Source: Lachnoclostridium edouardi (GTDB lineage Bacteria > Bacillota > Clostridia > Lachnospirales > Lachnospiraceae). From it: DNA of 64,000 nt. The position numbers and the translations under genes are program-made. Below, in pieces: positions 1-7,754 of the stretch. Below the pieces are notes generated by a model that was not told the origin of the DNA, did not search any database, and saw only the letters and a list, made by a program, of their open reading frames with translations. The stretch spans positions 1,172,712 through 1,236,711 of the forward strand of contig NZ_OESQ01000001.1 of the NCBI RefSeq assembly GCF_900240245.1, in the 5' to 3' direction. The first letter of the stretch is position 1; every line of letters starts with the position of its first letter.

Positions 1-230
1 GCTACAGTATATTCATATTTTTTTATCACGTCCAGACTGTCATATGTAGCCTGCTTTGCATGATGAGGACAGACCCTGATACACTCGCCGCAGTCAATAC
101 AAAACTTACTGTTGATCTGCGCCTTGCCTCCCCTTACGCGAATAGCCTCTGTAGGACAGCGTTTGATACAGTTGATGCAGCCCTTGCAAAGCTCTTGTTC
201 TAAATGAACTGAATGATAAAATTTATCCAC
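1..230 (-). CDS. Partial [FeFe]-hydrogenase-like protein, N-terminal 2x[4Fe-4S] domain
   Basis: The gene runs off the left end of the window. It starts with GTG at 230, sharing one base with the stop codon of the upstream ATPase gene (TAGTG), so translation is probably coupled. The readable 76 residues carry two [4Fe-4S] motifs: CKGCINCIKRCP at residues 15-26 and CIDCGECIRVCP at 44-55. This matches the N-terminus of the sensory hydrogenase at 52745-54475, which has the same two-cluster start. Together with the RsbW-like and DRTGG neighbours, this suggests a second group C (sensory) [FeFe] hydrogenase. The H-cluster domain lies outside the window, so a plain ferredoxin-domain protein cannot be excluded. 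Confidence 0.7.
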   Translation of the reverse strand, partial: MDKFYHSVHLEQELCKGCINCIKRCPTEAIRVRGGKAQINSKFCIDCGECIRVCPHHAKQATYDSLDVIKKYEYTV

Positions 231-652
231 TATAGATTCACCACCATTGTTATTGTTGTTCCCACTCCCAGCTTTGTATTGATCCTCATATCATCAGTGT
301 ATTTTTTCATGTTGGGAAGGCCCATCCCCGCTCCGAATCCCAATGATCTGACCGCATCAGGGGCGGTAGAATATCCGGCCTTCATGGCCAAATCCACGTC
401 CGGGATTCCAGGCCCTACGTCGGCCAGCTCCATAGTAATCTGCTCCGGAGTAATACTCACTGTAATATGGCCGCCCCTGGCGTGAATCACCATGTTGATC
501 TCCCCCTCATACATGGCAATAGCCACCTTGCGGATAGCGTCAGGGCTTACCCCCATCTGCTTTAACTTGCTTTTTACATCGCTGCTGGCTTCCCCGGCTC
601 TGGTAAAGTCGTCGGGAGAAACCTTATATTGTAATACAATCGCTTCATCCAT
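230..652 (-). CDS. RsbW-like ATP-binding protein (HATPase_c_2), anti-sigma/serine kinase type
   Basis: A 140-residue single-domain GHKL ATPase. Visible motifs are the N box (GEINMVIHA, around residues 51-59), the G1 box DVGPGIPD and the G2 box GFGAGMGLPNMKKY. There is no phospho-accepting histidine domain, which is typical of RsbW/SpoIIAB-type kinases that phosphorylate a protein partner or hold a sigma factor. It lies between a DRTGG protein and a hydrogenase-like gene and overlaps each by one base (TGATG and TAGTG junctions), so the three form one operon. This kind of ATPase is commonly found beside clostridial hydrogenases. Its partner is unknown. A link to the PP2C phosphatase at 51564-52745 is inference. 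Confidence 0.8.
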   Translation of the reverse strand: MDEAIVLQYKVSPDDFTRAGEASSDVKSKLKQMGVSPDAIRKVAIAMYEGEINMVIHARGGHITVSITPEQITMELADVGPGIPDVDLAMKAGYSTAPDAVRSLGFGAGMGLPNMKKYTDDMRINTKLGVGTTITMVVNL

Positions 653-999
653 CAGATCTTTCCTCCTCTCAGGCCTGCCTCATACAGCATACCGCAGGCA
701 GAAAACATCCTATGGCCTGTTTCCATAATCACCAGATCTCTTTCTTTTGCCATATCTAAAATGGACTGGTCCGGCTTTTTGCCCCGAATAAAAATAATAC
801 AGACAATGTCTAACATTTCCGCTGTGCGGATTACCTGGGGATTACATAATCCTGTAAGCAGAATCCCATGATCTTTGGAAAAGGCCAGCACATCGCTCAT
901 CATGTCAGAACCGCAGGCTGTTCTCACCTCTCTGTCCAAATGCTCTTCCCCCACTAAAATCCTTGCCCCCAGGGTTTTGCGAACTTCCTCAACCGTCAT
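652..999 (-). CDS. DRTGG domain protein
   Basis: A 115-residue protein made of one DRTGG-like domain, a fold also found inside phosphotransacetylases and as stand-alone proteins beside hydrogenases. The sequence shows the alternating pattern of short strands (ARILVG, GILLTG, IVCIIFI) and ends with a GMLYEAGLRGG segment. No catalytic motif is visible. It is the first gene of the minus-strand trio and is divergent from the hydrogenase operon, with a 214-base shared control region. The domain is suspected to bind nucleotide or adenylate ligands, but its role here is not known. Confidence 0.75.
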   Translation of the reverse strand: MTVEEVRKTLGARILVGEEHLDREVRTACGSDMMSDVLAFSKDHGILLTGLCNPQVIRTAEMLDIVCIIFIRGKKPDQSILDMAKERDLVIMETGHRMFSACGMLYEAGLRGGKI

Positions 1000-1213
1000 A
1001 CATAAACACCTTCTCTCTTTAAATTTGGTAAATTTCTACAATTCATTATACCTAATTATTATATAGAATATCATCTGTTATAGTAATAATCAACATAAAT
1101 AGTTTGTTATTTTCCTGACATTTTTTCATAAATGGTGGATTTTTATTTCTTTATATGATAAAATTGTTTATATATTGCATAACTTTAAGACTTAAACTGA
1201 GGAGGTTTACAAA
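1000..1213. promoter_or_regulatory. Divergent control region of the sensory trio and the hydCBA operon
   Basis: AT-rich stretch between the divergent starts at 999 (minus) and 1214 (plus). The plus-strand gene has a strong ribosome binding site, GAGGAGG, at about 1199-1205. TATGATAAAAT near 1154-1164 could be a -10 region for the hyd operon, but no convincing -35 was found at the right distance, so the promoter assignment is tentative. Confidence 0.4.
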
Positions 1214-1708
1214 ATGGCTTGTAAAACACAAAGCGTCCCCTTTGCAGGGACCAAAGAGCAGGAAACTGCTTTGAAAAAGACCATTGCCCAGCTCAAGGAT
1301 ACAAAAGGCTGTCTGATGCCCATTATGCAGAAGGCACAGGAAATCTACGGCTACCTTCCTATTGAGGTGCAGACTATGATTTCCGACGAGACCGGTATTC
1401 CTTTAGAGAAAATTTACGGCGTATCTACTTTCTACGCTCAATTCGCCCTTCAGCCTAAAGGCCGCTACCAGATTTCTGTCTGTCTTGGCACTGCATGCTA
1501 TGTAAAGGGTTCTGGAGAGATTTTTCAGAAGCTGGAGGAGCTGCTTGGCATTACCAACGGAGAATGCACTCCTGACGGTAAGTTTTCCCTGGACTCCTGC
1601 CGCTGTGTAGGCGCCTGCGGACTGGCTCCTGTTATGATGATTAACGATGAGGTTTACGGACGTCTTACCCCTGACCAGATTCCAGGAATTCTGGCTAAAT
1701 ATCAATAA
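1214..1708 (+). CDS. hydC: HydC, NuoE-like [2Fe-2S] subunit of bifurcating hydrogenase
   Basis: A 164-residue NuoE-family subunit. A helical N-terminal part is followed by a thioredoxin-like [2Fe-2S] domain with ligands in CLGTAC (C90 and C95) and SCRCVGAC (about 130-136). It passes electrons between the flavin subunit HydB and the hydrogenase subunit HydA in the soluble HydABC complex, which couples NADH and reduced ferredoxin oxidation to H2 formation. The start is set by GGAGG nine bases upstream of ATG 1214. It is the first gene of a five-gene operon. The order (NuoE, ATPase, small ferredoxin, NuoF, hydrogenase) resembles hyd operons of acetogens. Confidence 0.92.
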   Translation: MACKTQSVPFAGTKEQETALKKTIAQLKDTKGCLMPIMQKAQEIYGYLPIEVQTMISDETGIPLEKIYGVSTFYAQFALQPKGRYQISVCLGTACYVKGSGEIFQKLEELLGITNGECTPDGKFSLDSCRCVGACGLAPVMMINDEVYGRLTPDQIPGILAKYQ

Positions 1709-1711
1709 TCT

Positions 1712-2269
1712 ATGATGACGGAAATCGCTCTTAACATACTGGACGTAGCAGAAAATTCCACCAGAGCCGGGGCTTCCCTGGTTACAATCCGCGTGGAGGC
1801 AGACACTGAGAAGGACGCTTTAACCGTAGTAATTAAAGATAATGGCTGCGGTATGACAGAGGAACAGGTAAATCATGTAACTGATCCGTTTTTTACTACC
1901 AGAACTACCAGAAAAGTAGGGCTGGGGGTCCCTTTCTTTAAATATGCGGCGGAAAGCACAGGCGGTTCCTTTACCATTCAGTCTGAAGTAGGAACAGGCA
2001 CTGTGGTCACTGCTGTATTTGTCCTTTCTCACATCGACCGGATGCCTTTGGGAGATATTACTTCTACTATACATACCTTAGTTGTGTATCACCCGGATAT
2101 TGATTTTTGCTACACATATCAGTTTGATAATAAGTCGTTTACCTTAGATACCAGAGAGTTCCGCCAGATTTTAGGCGGCGTTCCTTTAAATACTCCAGAG
2201 GTATCTGAATATATTATGGATTATCTTACGGAAAATAAAACAGAGACTGACAGCGGGACGGTTCTGTAA
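1712..2269 (+). CDS. GHKL ATPase-domain protein inside the hyd operon (HydD-like position)
   Basis: A 185-residue protein. Residues 1-115 form a histidine-kinase-type ATPase domain: N box EIALNILDVAENSTRAGA, G1 IKDNGCGM, and a loop with DPFFTTRTTRKVGLGVPF. There is no histidine phosphotransfer domain and no membrane segment. Residues 116-185 form a separate tail rich in aromatic and acidic residues that I do not recognise. It begins four bases after the hydC stop (ATGATG) and has no clear ribosome binding site of its own, so it is probably translated by coupling. Similar genes occur in hydrogenase operons of other clostridia. Its role in assembly or regulation is unproven. Confidence 0.75.
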   Translation: MMTEIALNILDVAENSTRAGASLVTIRVEADTEKDALTVVIKDNGCGMTEEQVNHVTDPFFTTRTTRKVGLGVPFFKYAAESTGGSFTIQSEVGTGTVVTAVFVLSHIDRMPLGDITSTIHTLVVYHPDIDFCYTYQFDNKSFTLDTREFRQILGGVPLNTPEVSEYIMDYLTENKTETDSGTVL

Positions 2270-2293
2270 AGAGTCGTCAGATTGGAGGAAAAT

Positions 2294-2671
2294 ATGAAAT
2301 CTCTTGAAGAGTTAAAAGCAATCCGCGAAAAAATGCAGAGTCAGGTTAGCATGAGAGCGGAGGACCATAACCATATCCGTGTAGTTGTGGGAATGGCTAC
2401 CTGCGGAATTGCCAGCGGAGCAAGACCTGTTCTCACCACACTGTCCAACCTGGTTCAGGAAAAAGGACTGACTAACAAGGTGGCTGTGACACAGACAGGA
2501 TGTATTGGACTGTGCCAGTACGAGCCTATTGTGGAGGTAATGGAGCCTGGCAAACCAAAGGTAACCTACATAAAGATGAACCCAGACAAAGCCGCAGAGG
2601 TTGTAGAGAGACATCTGGCAGGCGGTCATGTTGTTGAAAAATATACTCTTGGCTCAGAAGATATTAAATAA
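2294..2671 (+). CDS. Thioredoxin-fold [2Fe-2S] ferredoxin, hyd operon
   Basis: A 125-residue stand-alone [2Fe-2S] protein of the thioredoxin-like ferredoxin class. Cluster ligands are visible as CGIASG (about residues 43-48) and TGCIGLCQYEP (about 79-89). It resembles the N-terminal 90 residues of HydB. The start was set at ATG 2294, with GGAGG directly upstream; an in-frame TTG at 2282 lies inside that ribosome binding site and is unlikely. It probably shuttles electrons within or around the HydABC complex and sits where acetogen operons carry hydE. Confidence 0.85.
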   Translation: MKSLEELKAIREKMQSQVSMRAEDHNHIRVVVGMATCGIASGARPVLTTLSNLVQEKGLTNKVAVTQTGCIGLCQYEPIVEVMEPGKPKVTYIKMNPDKAAEVVERHLAGGHVVEKYTLGSEDIK

Positions 2672-2683
2672 GGAGGACACACA

Positions 2684-4471
2684 ATGTATCGTTCACACGT
2701 ATTAGTCTGCGGCGGAACAGGATGTACATCCTCCGGAAGCCAGAAGATTATGGACACACTGAAAGAAGAAATTGCCAAACAGGGACTTACGGACGAAGTA
2801 TCTGTTGTGCAGACCGGCTGCCACGGTCTTTGCGCCTTAGGCCCTATTATGATTATTTATCCGGATGCAACCTTCTACTCTATGGTAAAGGTAGAAGACA
2901 TTCCTGAGATTGTCACTGAACATCTGTTAAAAGGCCGTGTTGTTACAAGGCTGCTTTACCAGGAGACTGTTACTCCTACAGGCGTAAAGGCTTTAGTGGA
3001 CACTGATTTCTACAAAAAGCAGCACAGAATCGCACTCCGCAACTGTGGTGTAATTAACCCTGAAATTATTGAAGAATACATCGGTACCGGCGGTTACGCT
3101 GCTTTAGGAAAAGTGCTGACAGAAATGACTCCTGACGATGTTATTCAGTGCCTGTTGGACAGCGGCCTCCGTGGAAGAGGCGGCGGCGGTTTCCCAACCG
3201 GTTTAAAGTGGAAGCTGGCCAAAGGCAATGACGCCGACCAGAAATATGTCTGTTGTAACGCGGACGAGGGCGATCCCGGAGCATTTATGGACCGTTCCAT
3301 TTTGGAGGGCGATCCTCACGCGGTTCTGGAAGCTATGGCTATTGCCGGCTACGCTATTGGAGCCAACCAGGGTTACATATATGTCCGCGCAGAATATCCT
3401 ATTGCAGTAGAACGTCTCCAGATTGCCATCAGTCAGGCCCGTGAGATGGAGCTGTTGGGAAAAGACATTTTCGGAACAGGCTTTGATTTTGATATTGACC
3501 TTCGTTTAGGCGCCGGCGCATTTGTGTGCGGCGAGGAGACAGCTCTTATGACCTCTATTGAAGGAAACAGAGGCGAGCCTCGTCCAAGACCTCCGTTCCC
3601 GGCTCAAAAAGGTCTTTTCGGAAAGCCAACTATTTTAAATAACGTTGAAACATACGCCAATATCCCTCAGATTATCCTCAACGGACCTGAGTGGTTCTCT
3701 TCCATGGGTACAGAAAAATCCAAGGGCACAAAAGTATTTGCCTTAGGCGGAAAGATCCACAATACAGGCCTGGTGGAGATCCCTATGGGCACTACTCTCC
3801 GCGAAGTTATTGAAGAAATCGGCGGCGGCATTCCAAATGGCAAGAAGTTTAAAGCAGCTCAGACCGGCGGACCTTCCGGAGGATGTATTCCAGCTGAGCA
3901 TTTCGATATTCCTATTGACTATGACAACCTGTTGGCCATTGGCTCTATGATGGGTTCAGGCGGACTGATTGTTATGGACGAAGACGACTGTATGGTAGAT
4001 ATTGCAAAATTCTTCCTGGAATTTACTGTAGAAGAATCCTGCGGCAAATGTACCTCCTGCAGAATCGGTACAAAGCGTATGTTAGAATTGCTGACTAAGA
4101 TCACAAAAGGCAACGCTACCATGGATGATCTGCAGAAGCTGGAAGATTTGTGCTACTATGTAAAAGATAATTCCGCATGTGCTCTGGGACAGACTGCTCC
4201 TAACCCGGTGCTTTCCACTCTCCGCTATTTCCGCGATGAGTACGAGGCTCACATTAAAGAGAAACGCTGTCCGGCAGGAGTATGTAAAGCACTCCTCTCT
4301 TACCATATTGACACCGAGAAATGTAAAGGCTGTACTTTATGTGCACGTACCTGTCCTAACAATGCTATTATCGGTTCTGTTAAGAATCCGCATATTATTG
4401 ACCAGGATAAATGTATTAAGTGCGGCGCTTGTATGGAAAAATGTAAATTCGGTGCAATCTACAAACAATAA
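2684..4471 (+). CDS. hydB: HydB, NuoF-like flavin subunit of bifurcating [FeFe] hydrogenase
   Basis: A 595-residue NAD- and FMN-binding subunit. Domains in order are a thioredoxin-like [2Fe-2S] domain (1-95), NuoF core (about 125-430) with the NADH site GRGGGGFPTG and FMN site CNADEGDPGA, a [4Fe-4S] motif ESCGKCTSCRIGT (about 450-465), and two C-terminal [4Fe-4S] clusters CKGCTLCARTCP and CIKCGACMEKC. The length and the extra C-terminal ferredoxin module match HydB of trimeric electron-bifurcating hydrogenases rather than complex I. The ribosome binding site AGGAGG precedes ATG 2684, and HydA follows 16 bases later. Confidence 0.95.
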   Translation: MYRSHVLVCGGTGCTSSGSQKIMDTLKEEIAKQGLTDEVSVVQTGCHGLCALGPIMIIYPDATFYSMVKVEDIPEIVTEHLLKGRVVTRLLYQETVTPTGVKALVDTDFYKKQHRIALRNCGVINPEIIEEYIGTGGYAALGKVLTEMTPDDVIQCLLDSGLRGRGGGGFPTGLKWKLAKGNDADQKYVCCNADEGDPGAFMDRSILEGDPHAVLEAMAIAGYAIGANQGYIYVRAEYPIAVERLQIAISQAREMELLGKDIFGTGFDFDIDLRLGAGAFVCGEETALMTSIEGNRGEPRPRPPFPAQKGLFGKPTILNNVETYANIPQIILNGPEWFSSMGTEKSKGTKVFALGGKIHNTGLVEIPMGTTLREVIEEIGGGIPNGKKFKAAQTGGPSGGCIPAEHFDIPIDYDNLLAIGSMMGSGGLIVMDEDDCMVDIAKFFLEFTVEESCGKCTSCRIGTKRMLELLTKITKGNATMDDLQKLEDLCYYVKDNSACALGQTAPNPVLSTLRYFRDEYEAHIKEKRCPAGVCKALLSYHIDTEKCKGCTLCARTCPNNAIIGSVKNPHIIDQDKCIKCGACMEKCKFGAIYKQ

Positions 4472-4486
4472 TGGAGGAAGAGCAAT

Positions 4487-6238
4487 ATGGAGAATATCAC
4501 AATTAAAATTAACGGCGTAGAAGTCAGCGCTCCGGCAGGTTCCACCATTCTGGAGGCAGCCAGACTGGCTCACATTGAGATTCCTACGTTATGTTATTTA
4601 AAAGAAATCAACGAAATCGCCGCCTGCCGCATGTGTGTGGTAGAGGTGAAGGGCGCAAGAAGTCTGGTGGCTTCCTGCGTATATCCAATTAACCCTAATA
4701 TGGAAGTCTGGACCAACACTCCAAAAGTAATTGAATCCAGAAGAAAAACACTGCAGCTGCTTCTTTCCAACCACGACAGAAAATGTCTTTCCTGCGTGCG
4801 CAGCGGAAACTGCGAGCTTCAGCAGCTTTGTAAGGAATTGGGCGTTGAGGCAGAAGGCTTCTTTGACGGTGAGAAAACCCCGTCTACTATTGATTACAGC
4901 GCGGCTCACATGATTCGCGACAACAGCAAATGTATTCTCTGCCGCCGCTGCAGCGCAGTCTGCGACAAGGTACAGGGCATCGGCGTAATCGGAGCAAACA
5001 TGCGTGGTTTTGCCACATTTATCGGCTCCCCATTTGAGATGGGACTGGGAGAAACCAGCTGTGTATCCTGCGGTCAGTGTATTGCAGTATGTCCAACTGG
5101 AGCTCTTCAGGAAAAAGATTGTACAGACGACGTGCTGGCTGCTATTGCAGATCCGTCTAAACATGTGATTGTACAGACTGCTCCTTCTGTGAGAGCTGGT
5201 CTTGGAGAGGAATTCGGTTATCCAATCGGCACCAACGTAGAAGGCAAGATGGTTGCGGCTCTTAGAAGAATCGGCTTTGACAAAGTATTTGACACTGATT
5301 TTTCTGCGGACCTTACAATTATGGAAGAAGCTCACGAATTTATTGAAAGAGTACAGAACGGCGGCATTCTGCCTATGATTACCTCCTGTTCTCCAGGATG
5401 GGTAAAATATTGCGAGCATTATTTCCCAGATATGACAGAAAATATGTCTACCTGCAAGTCTCCTCAGCAGATGTTCGGCGCTATTGCAAAATCTTACTAT
5501 GCTGAAAAAGCCGGAATTGATCCAAAAGATATTGTATCTGTCAGCGTAATGCCATGTACTGCAAAGAAATTTGAAATCGGCCGGGATCACCAGGCAGCCA
5601 ACGGCGTGCCGGATGTAGACTACGCAATGACTACAAGAGAGCTGGCTCGTCTCATCCGCAAGTGCGGATTGAAATTCAACAATCTGCCGGATGAAGATTT
5701 CGATACTCCGTTAGGATTAAGCAGCGGCGCCGGAACTATTTTCGGAGCAACAGGCGGCGTTATGGAGGCTGCTCTCCGTACAGCTGTAGAGACTCTTACA
5801 GGAGAAGAGCTGAAAAATCTGGATTTCATGGAAGTCCGCGGAACACAGGGAATCAAAGAAGCTACATACAATGTAGCCGGCATGGATGTGAAGGTAGCTG
5901 TAGCCTCCGGCCTTGGAAATGCAAGAGAATTGCTGAATAAGGTTCATTCTGGAGAAGCAGATTATCACTTTATTGAGATTATGGGCTGTCCAGGCGGTTG
6001 TGTCAATGGCGGCGGTCAGCCTCAGCAGCCTGGTTATATCCGCAATACAGTAGATATCCGCGCTCTCCGCGCAAAGGTTCTTTATGACGACGATCAGGCC
6101 GACGCCATCAGAAAGTCCCACGAGAATCCTGCTATTATTGAACTGTACGATACATACCTTGGCAAACCGGGAAGTGAAAAAGCTCACCACCTGCTTCACA
6201 CCAAATATGTAAAGAGAAGCATTAACGCAAAAAAATAA
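4487..6238 (+). CDS. hydA: HydA, catalytic [FeFe] hydrogenase, group A3 type
   Basis: A 583-residue catalytic subunit. An N-terminal [2Fe-2S] domain (C36, C47, C50, C64) is followed by a His-Cys [4Fe-4S] motif (HDRKCLSCVRSGNC), two [4Fe-4S] clusters (CILCRRCSAVC and CVSCGQCIAVCP) and the H-cluster domain. All three H-cluster signatures are intact: TSCSPGWVKYCE (L1), MPCTAKKFE (L2) and EIMGCPGGCVNGGGQP (L3). It catalyses reversible H2 formation in the cytoplasm. With HydB and HydC it should form the NADH/ferredoxin-coupled complex. GGAGG precedes ATG 4487, and a strong terminator follows the gene. Confidence 0.96.
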   Translation: MENITIKINGVEVSAPAGSTILEAARLAHIEIPTLCYLKEINEIAACRMCVVEVKGARSLVASCVYPINPNMEVWTNTPKVIESRRKTLQLLLSNHDRKCLSCVRSGNCELQQLCKELGVEAEGFFDGEKTPSTIDYSAAHMIRDNSKCILCRRCSAVCDKVQGIGVIGANMRGFATFIGSPFEMGLGETSCVSCGQCIAVCPTGALQEKDCTDDVLAAIADPSKHVIVQTAPSVRAGLGEEFGYPIGTNVEGKMVAALRRIGFDKVFDTDFSADLTIMEEAHEFIERVQNGGILPMITSCSPGWVKYCEHYFPDMTENMSTCKSPQQMFGAIAKSYYAEKAGIDPKDIVSVSVMPCTAKKFEIGRDHQAANGVPDVDYAMTTRELARLIRKCGLKFNNLPDEDFDTPLGLSSGAGTIFGATGGVMEAALRTAVETLTGEELKNLDFMEVRGTQGIKEATYNVAGMDVKVAVASGLGNARELLNKVHSGEADYHFIEIMGCPGGCVNGGGQPQQPGYIRNTVDIRALRAKVLYDDDQADAIRKSHENPAIIELYDTYLGKPGSEKAHHLLHTKYVKRSINAKK

Positions 6239-6301
6239 ACGGCACCGGCAAAAAACCTGATAATTTATTTTGCCACTTTGAATACTGATTTTTCAAGACA
6301 G

Positions 6302-6349
6302 GGGTCAGAAAATCCTTGAGTTTATAGGATTTTCTGACCCTGCTTTTTT
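6302..6349 (+). terminator. Rho-independent terminator of the hyd operon
   Basis: A perfect 14-base stem (6302-6315 with 6327-6340) and an 11-base loop are followed by a T-rich tail (GCTTTTTT). It lies 64 bases after the hydA stop codon. Confidence 0.92.
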
Positions 6350-6469
6350 CACTTTGTTTTTATTTATTCTTCATGCTTGACCACACTTCTACAGAACTAA
6401 CCCATACAACTATTACTGCTGTTTGCGGCCACCACAAAAATAAATGGATCAGCCCGCTGATGCAGCTAT

Positions 6470-7375
6470 TTATAGATTTGTGCTCTTGTGACAGCAAGTT
6501 CTAGCCATCCTGGGAGTCATTCCATATTTTCGTTTAAATACTCTGTCAAAATAGCTGCAGTTGTCAAAGCCTGACTGAACGGCAATCTCTGTAATCGGAT
6601 CATCTGTAGTTAGAATCCTCTCTCTGGCCTGAGAAAGGCGGTACTCATTTACACAATCTATGGGGGAGGATTTCATACCAATCTGAAAACACCTGATGGC
6701 CTCGCTTTTGCTGATATTGGCTGCCTCTGCAAGCTGAGACAATGTAATTTTTTCAGAATAATGACTTTCAATATACTGCTGCATAAGACGCAGACGGGCC
6801 TGGGAGCGAATGGAAATTCCCACCTGATTGGAGGTGGTGCAAACCTCTCTGTTGCAAAATAATTTTTCCCACAAACAGCAAACTAAAATATGAATCTTCA
6901 GCTCATGGTCCTGCTGATTATTTTCACTTAAATCATACAGTTTTTCTAATATTTCCAATATCTCTTTTTGCCAGGTTACTTTCTGCTGCAGAACAACGTG
7001 GGAGATAGATGATCTTAAAAACTCTCCCACATATTTTTCATAAATGCTTGTATTTTCCCCGGCAATTAAGCTGCCGGAAAATAAAGCATCAGATATAAAG
7101 CCCTGACCCTTTGCCTCCAGGCTGTGAATAACGCCTGTGTTAATAAAAATCCCGTCCCCTGCCTGTACTGGAATACTTTGGTTTCCAATCTGAAATATTA
7201 CAGTTCCTGCAACAACTGTAACTAATTCAAATTCTTTGTGCCAATGGCTGCTGATTTTCCCAATATTAAACTTTTTTATGTCCTCCCGGTAATGCTGAAA
7301 GGGAAAACGCGCCGTGCCGTGATCCATCAGCTGTCTTAAAGACTGATCCGTTATGATTTCCGTAATCTGCTCCAC
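6470..7375 (-). CDS. AraC-family regulator with N-terminal cupin domain
   Basis: A 301-residue transcription factor. The N-terminal half is a cupin-like ligand domain (around 35-110, with HWHKEFELV and GIFINTGVIHS). The C-terminal 100 residues hold two helix-turn-helix motifs (LSQLAEAANISKSEAIRCF and ITEIAVQSGFDNCSYFDRVF), typical of sugar- or small-molecule-responsive AraC proteins. The start is GTG 7375, preceded by GGGGAG eight bases upstream. It is divergent from the small HPr-like gene at 7518. Two direct repeats in the shared region are candidate binding sites. The effector is unknown. Confidence 0.88.
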   Translation of the reverse strand: MEQITEIITDQSLRQLMDHGTARFPFQHYREDIKKFNIGKISSHWHKEFELVTVVAGTVIFQIGNQSIPVQAGDGIFINTGVIHSLEAKGQGFISDALFSGSLIAGENTSIYEKYVGEFLRSSISHVVLQQKVTWQKEILEILEKLYDLSENNQQDHELKIHILVCCLWEKLFCNREVCTTSNQVGISIRSQARLRLMQQYIESHYSEKITLSQLAEAANISKSEAIRCFQIGMKSSPIDCVNEYRLSQARERILTTDDPITEIAVQSGFDNCSYFDRVFKRKYGMTPRMARTCCHKSTNL

Positions 7376-7438
7376 TGTATTTCTCCCCGCTTTTCTCCTA
7401 TAAAGACTTTGGTTATATTATACTATTATTTGGCTGTA

Positions 7439-7490
7439 TATAGCAAAATTTCTTCTTATATCAGTCATATAATACAACTATAGCAAAGTT
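7439..7490. promoter_or_regulatory. Direct repeats in the AraC / HPr-like divergent region
   Basis: TATAGCAAAATT at 7439-7450 recurs as TATAGCAAAGTT at 7479-7490, 40 bases apart (about four helical turns). Spaced direct repeats between divergent genes are the usual layout for AraC-family binding, but no binding is shown. Confidence 0.4.
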
Positions 7491-7517
7491 CATTCAATAT
7501 TTATATGAGGTGACGGT

Positions 7518-7754
7518 ATGAGCGGTTTCTGGATAAAATTAAATTCTATTAAAAAAATATCAGGTTTTTCCGAAATTATGGATGAATTTCATTTGCCTTT
7601 TTATATCACCAACGGCAGCTGCGAAATAACAACCAATAATTTTGAAGAACTATTTACCTGGGATTTATCTAAGCCTCTGCTGCTGAAGTTTCCTCCGGAT
7701 TGCTGTCCAAAAGAGCTTTTAAACTCTATCAGCCCATATCTTCTGGACAACTAA
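7518..7754 (+). CDS. Small HPr-like protein lacking the phosphorylatable histidine
   Basis: A 78-residue protein preceded by a good ribosome binding site (GAGGTGACGGT before ATG 7518). The middle and C-terminal part (ISGFSEIMDEFHLPF, FEELFTWDLSKPLLLKF) follows the pattern of short HPr-fold proteins of clostridia, where the segment usually reads like 'SIMGIFSLDLSKPL'. The active-site histidine region of true HPr is absent, so it cannot act as a phosphocarrier in the classical way. It overlaps the convergent helicase gene by four bases. The family assignment rests on pattern resemblance only. Confidence 0.55.
   Translation: MSGFWIKLNSIKKISGFSEIMDEFHLPFYITNGSCEITTNNFEELFTWDLSKPLLLKFPPDCCPKELLNSISPYLLDN

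Noticed and set aside
2282..2293. TTG start for the small hyd ferredoxin
   Set aside because: The TTG lies within the GGAGG ribosome binding site of the ATG at 2294.
4598..5590. 330-codon open frame antisense to hydA
   Set aside because: Shadow of a strongly biased coding sequence; no ribosome binding site, and the sense product is a complete hydrogenase.
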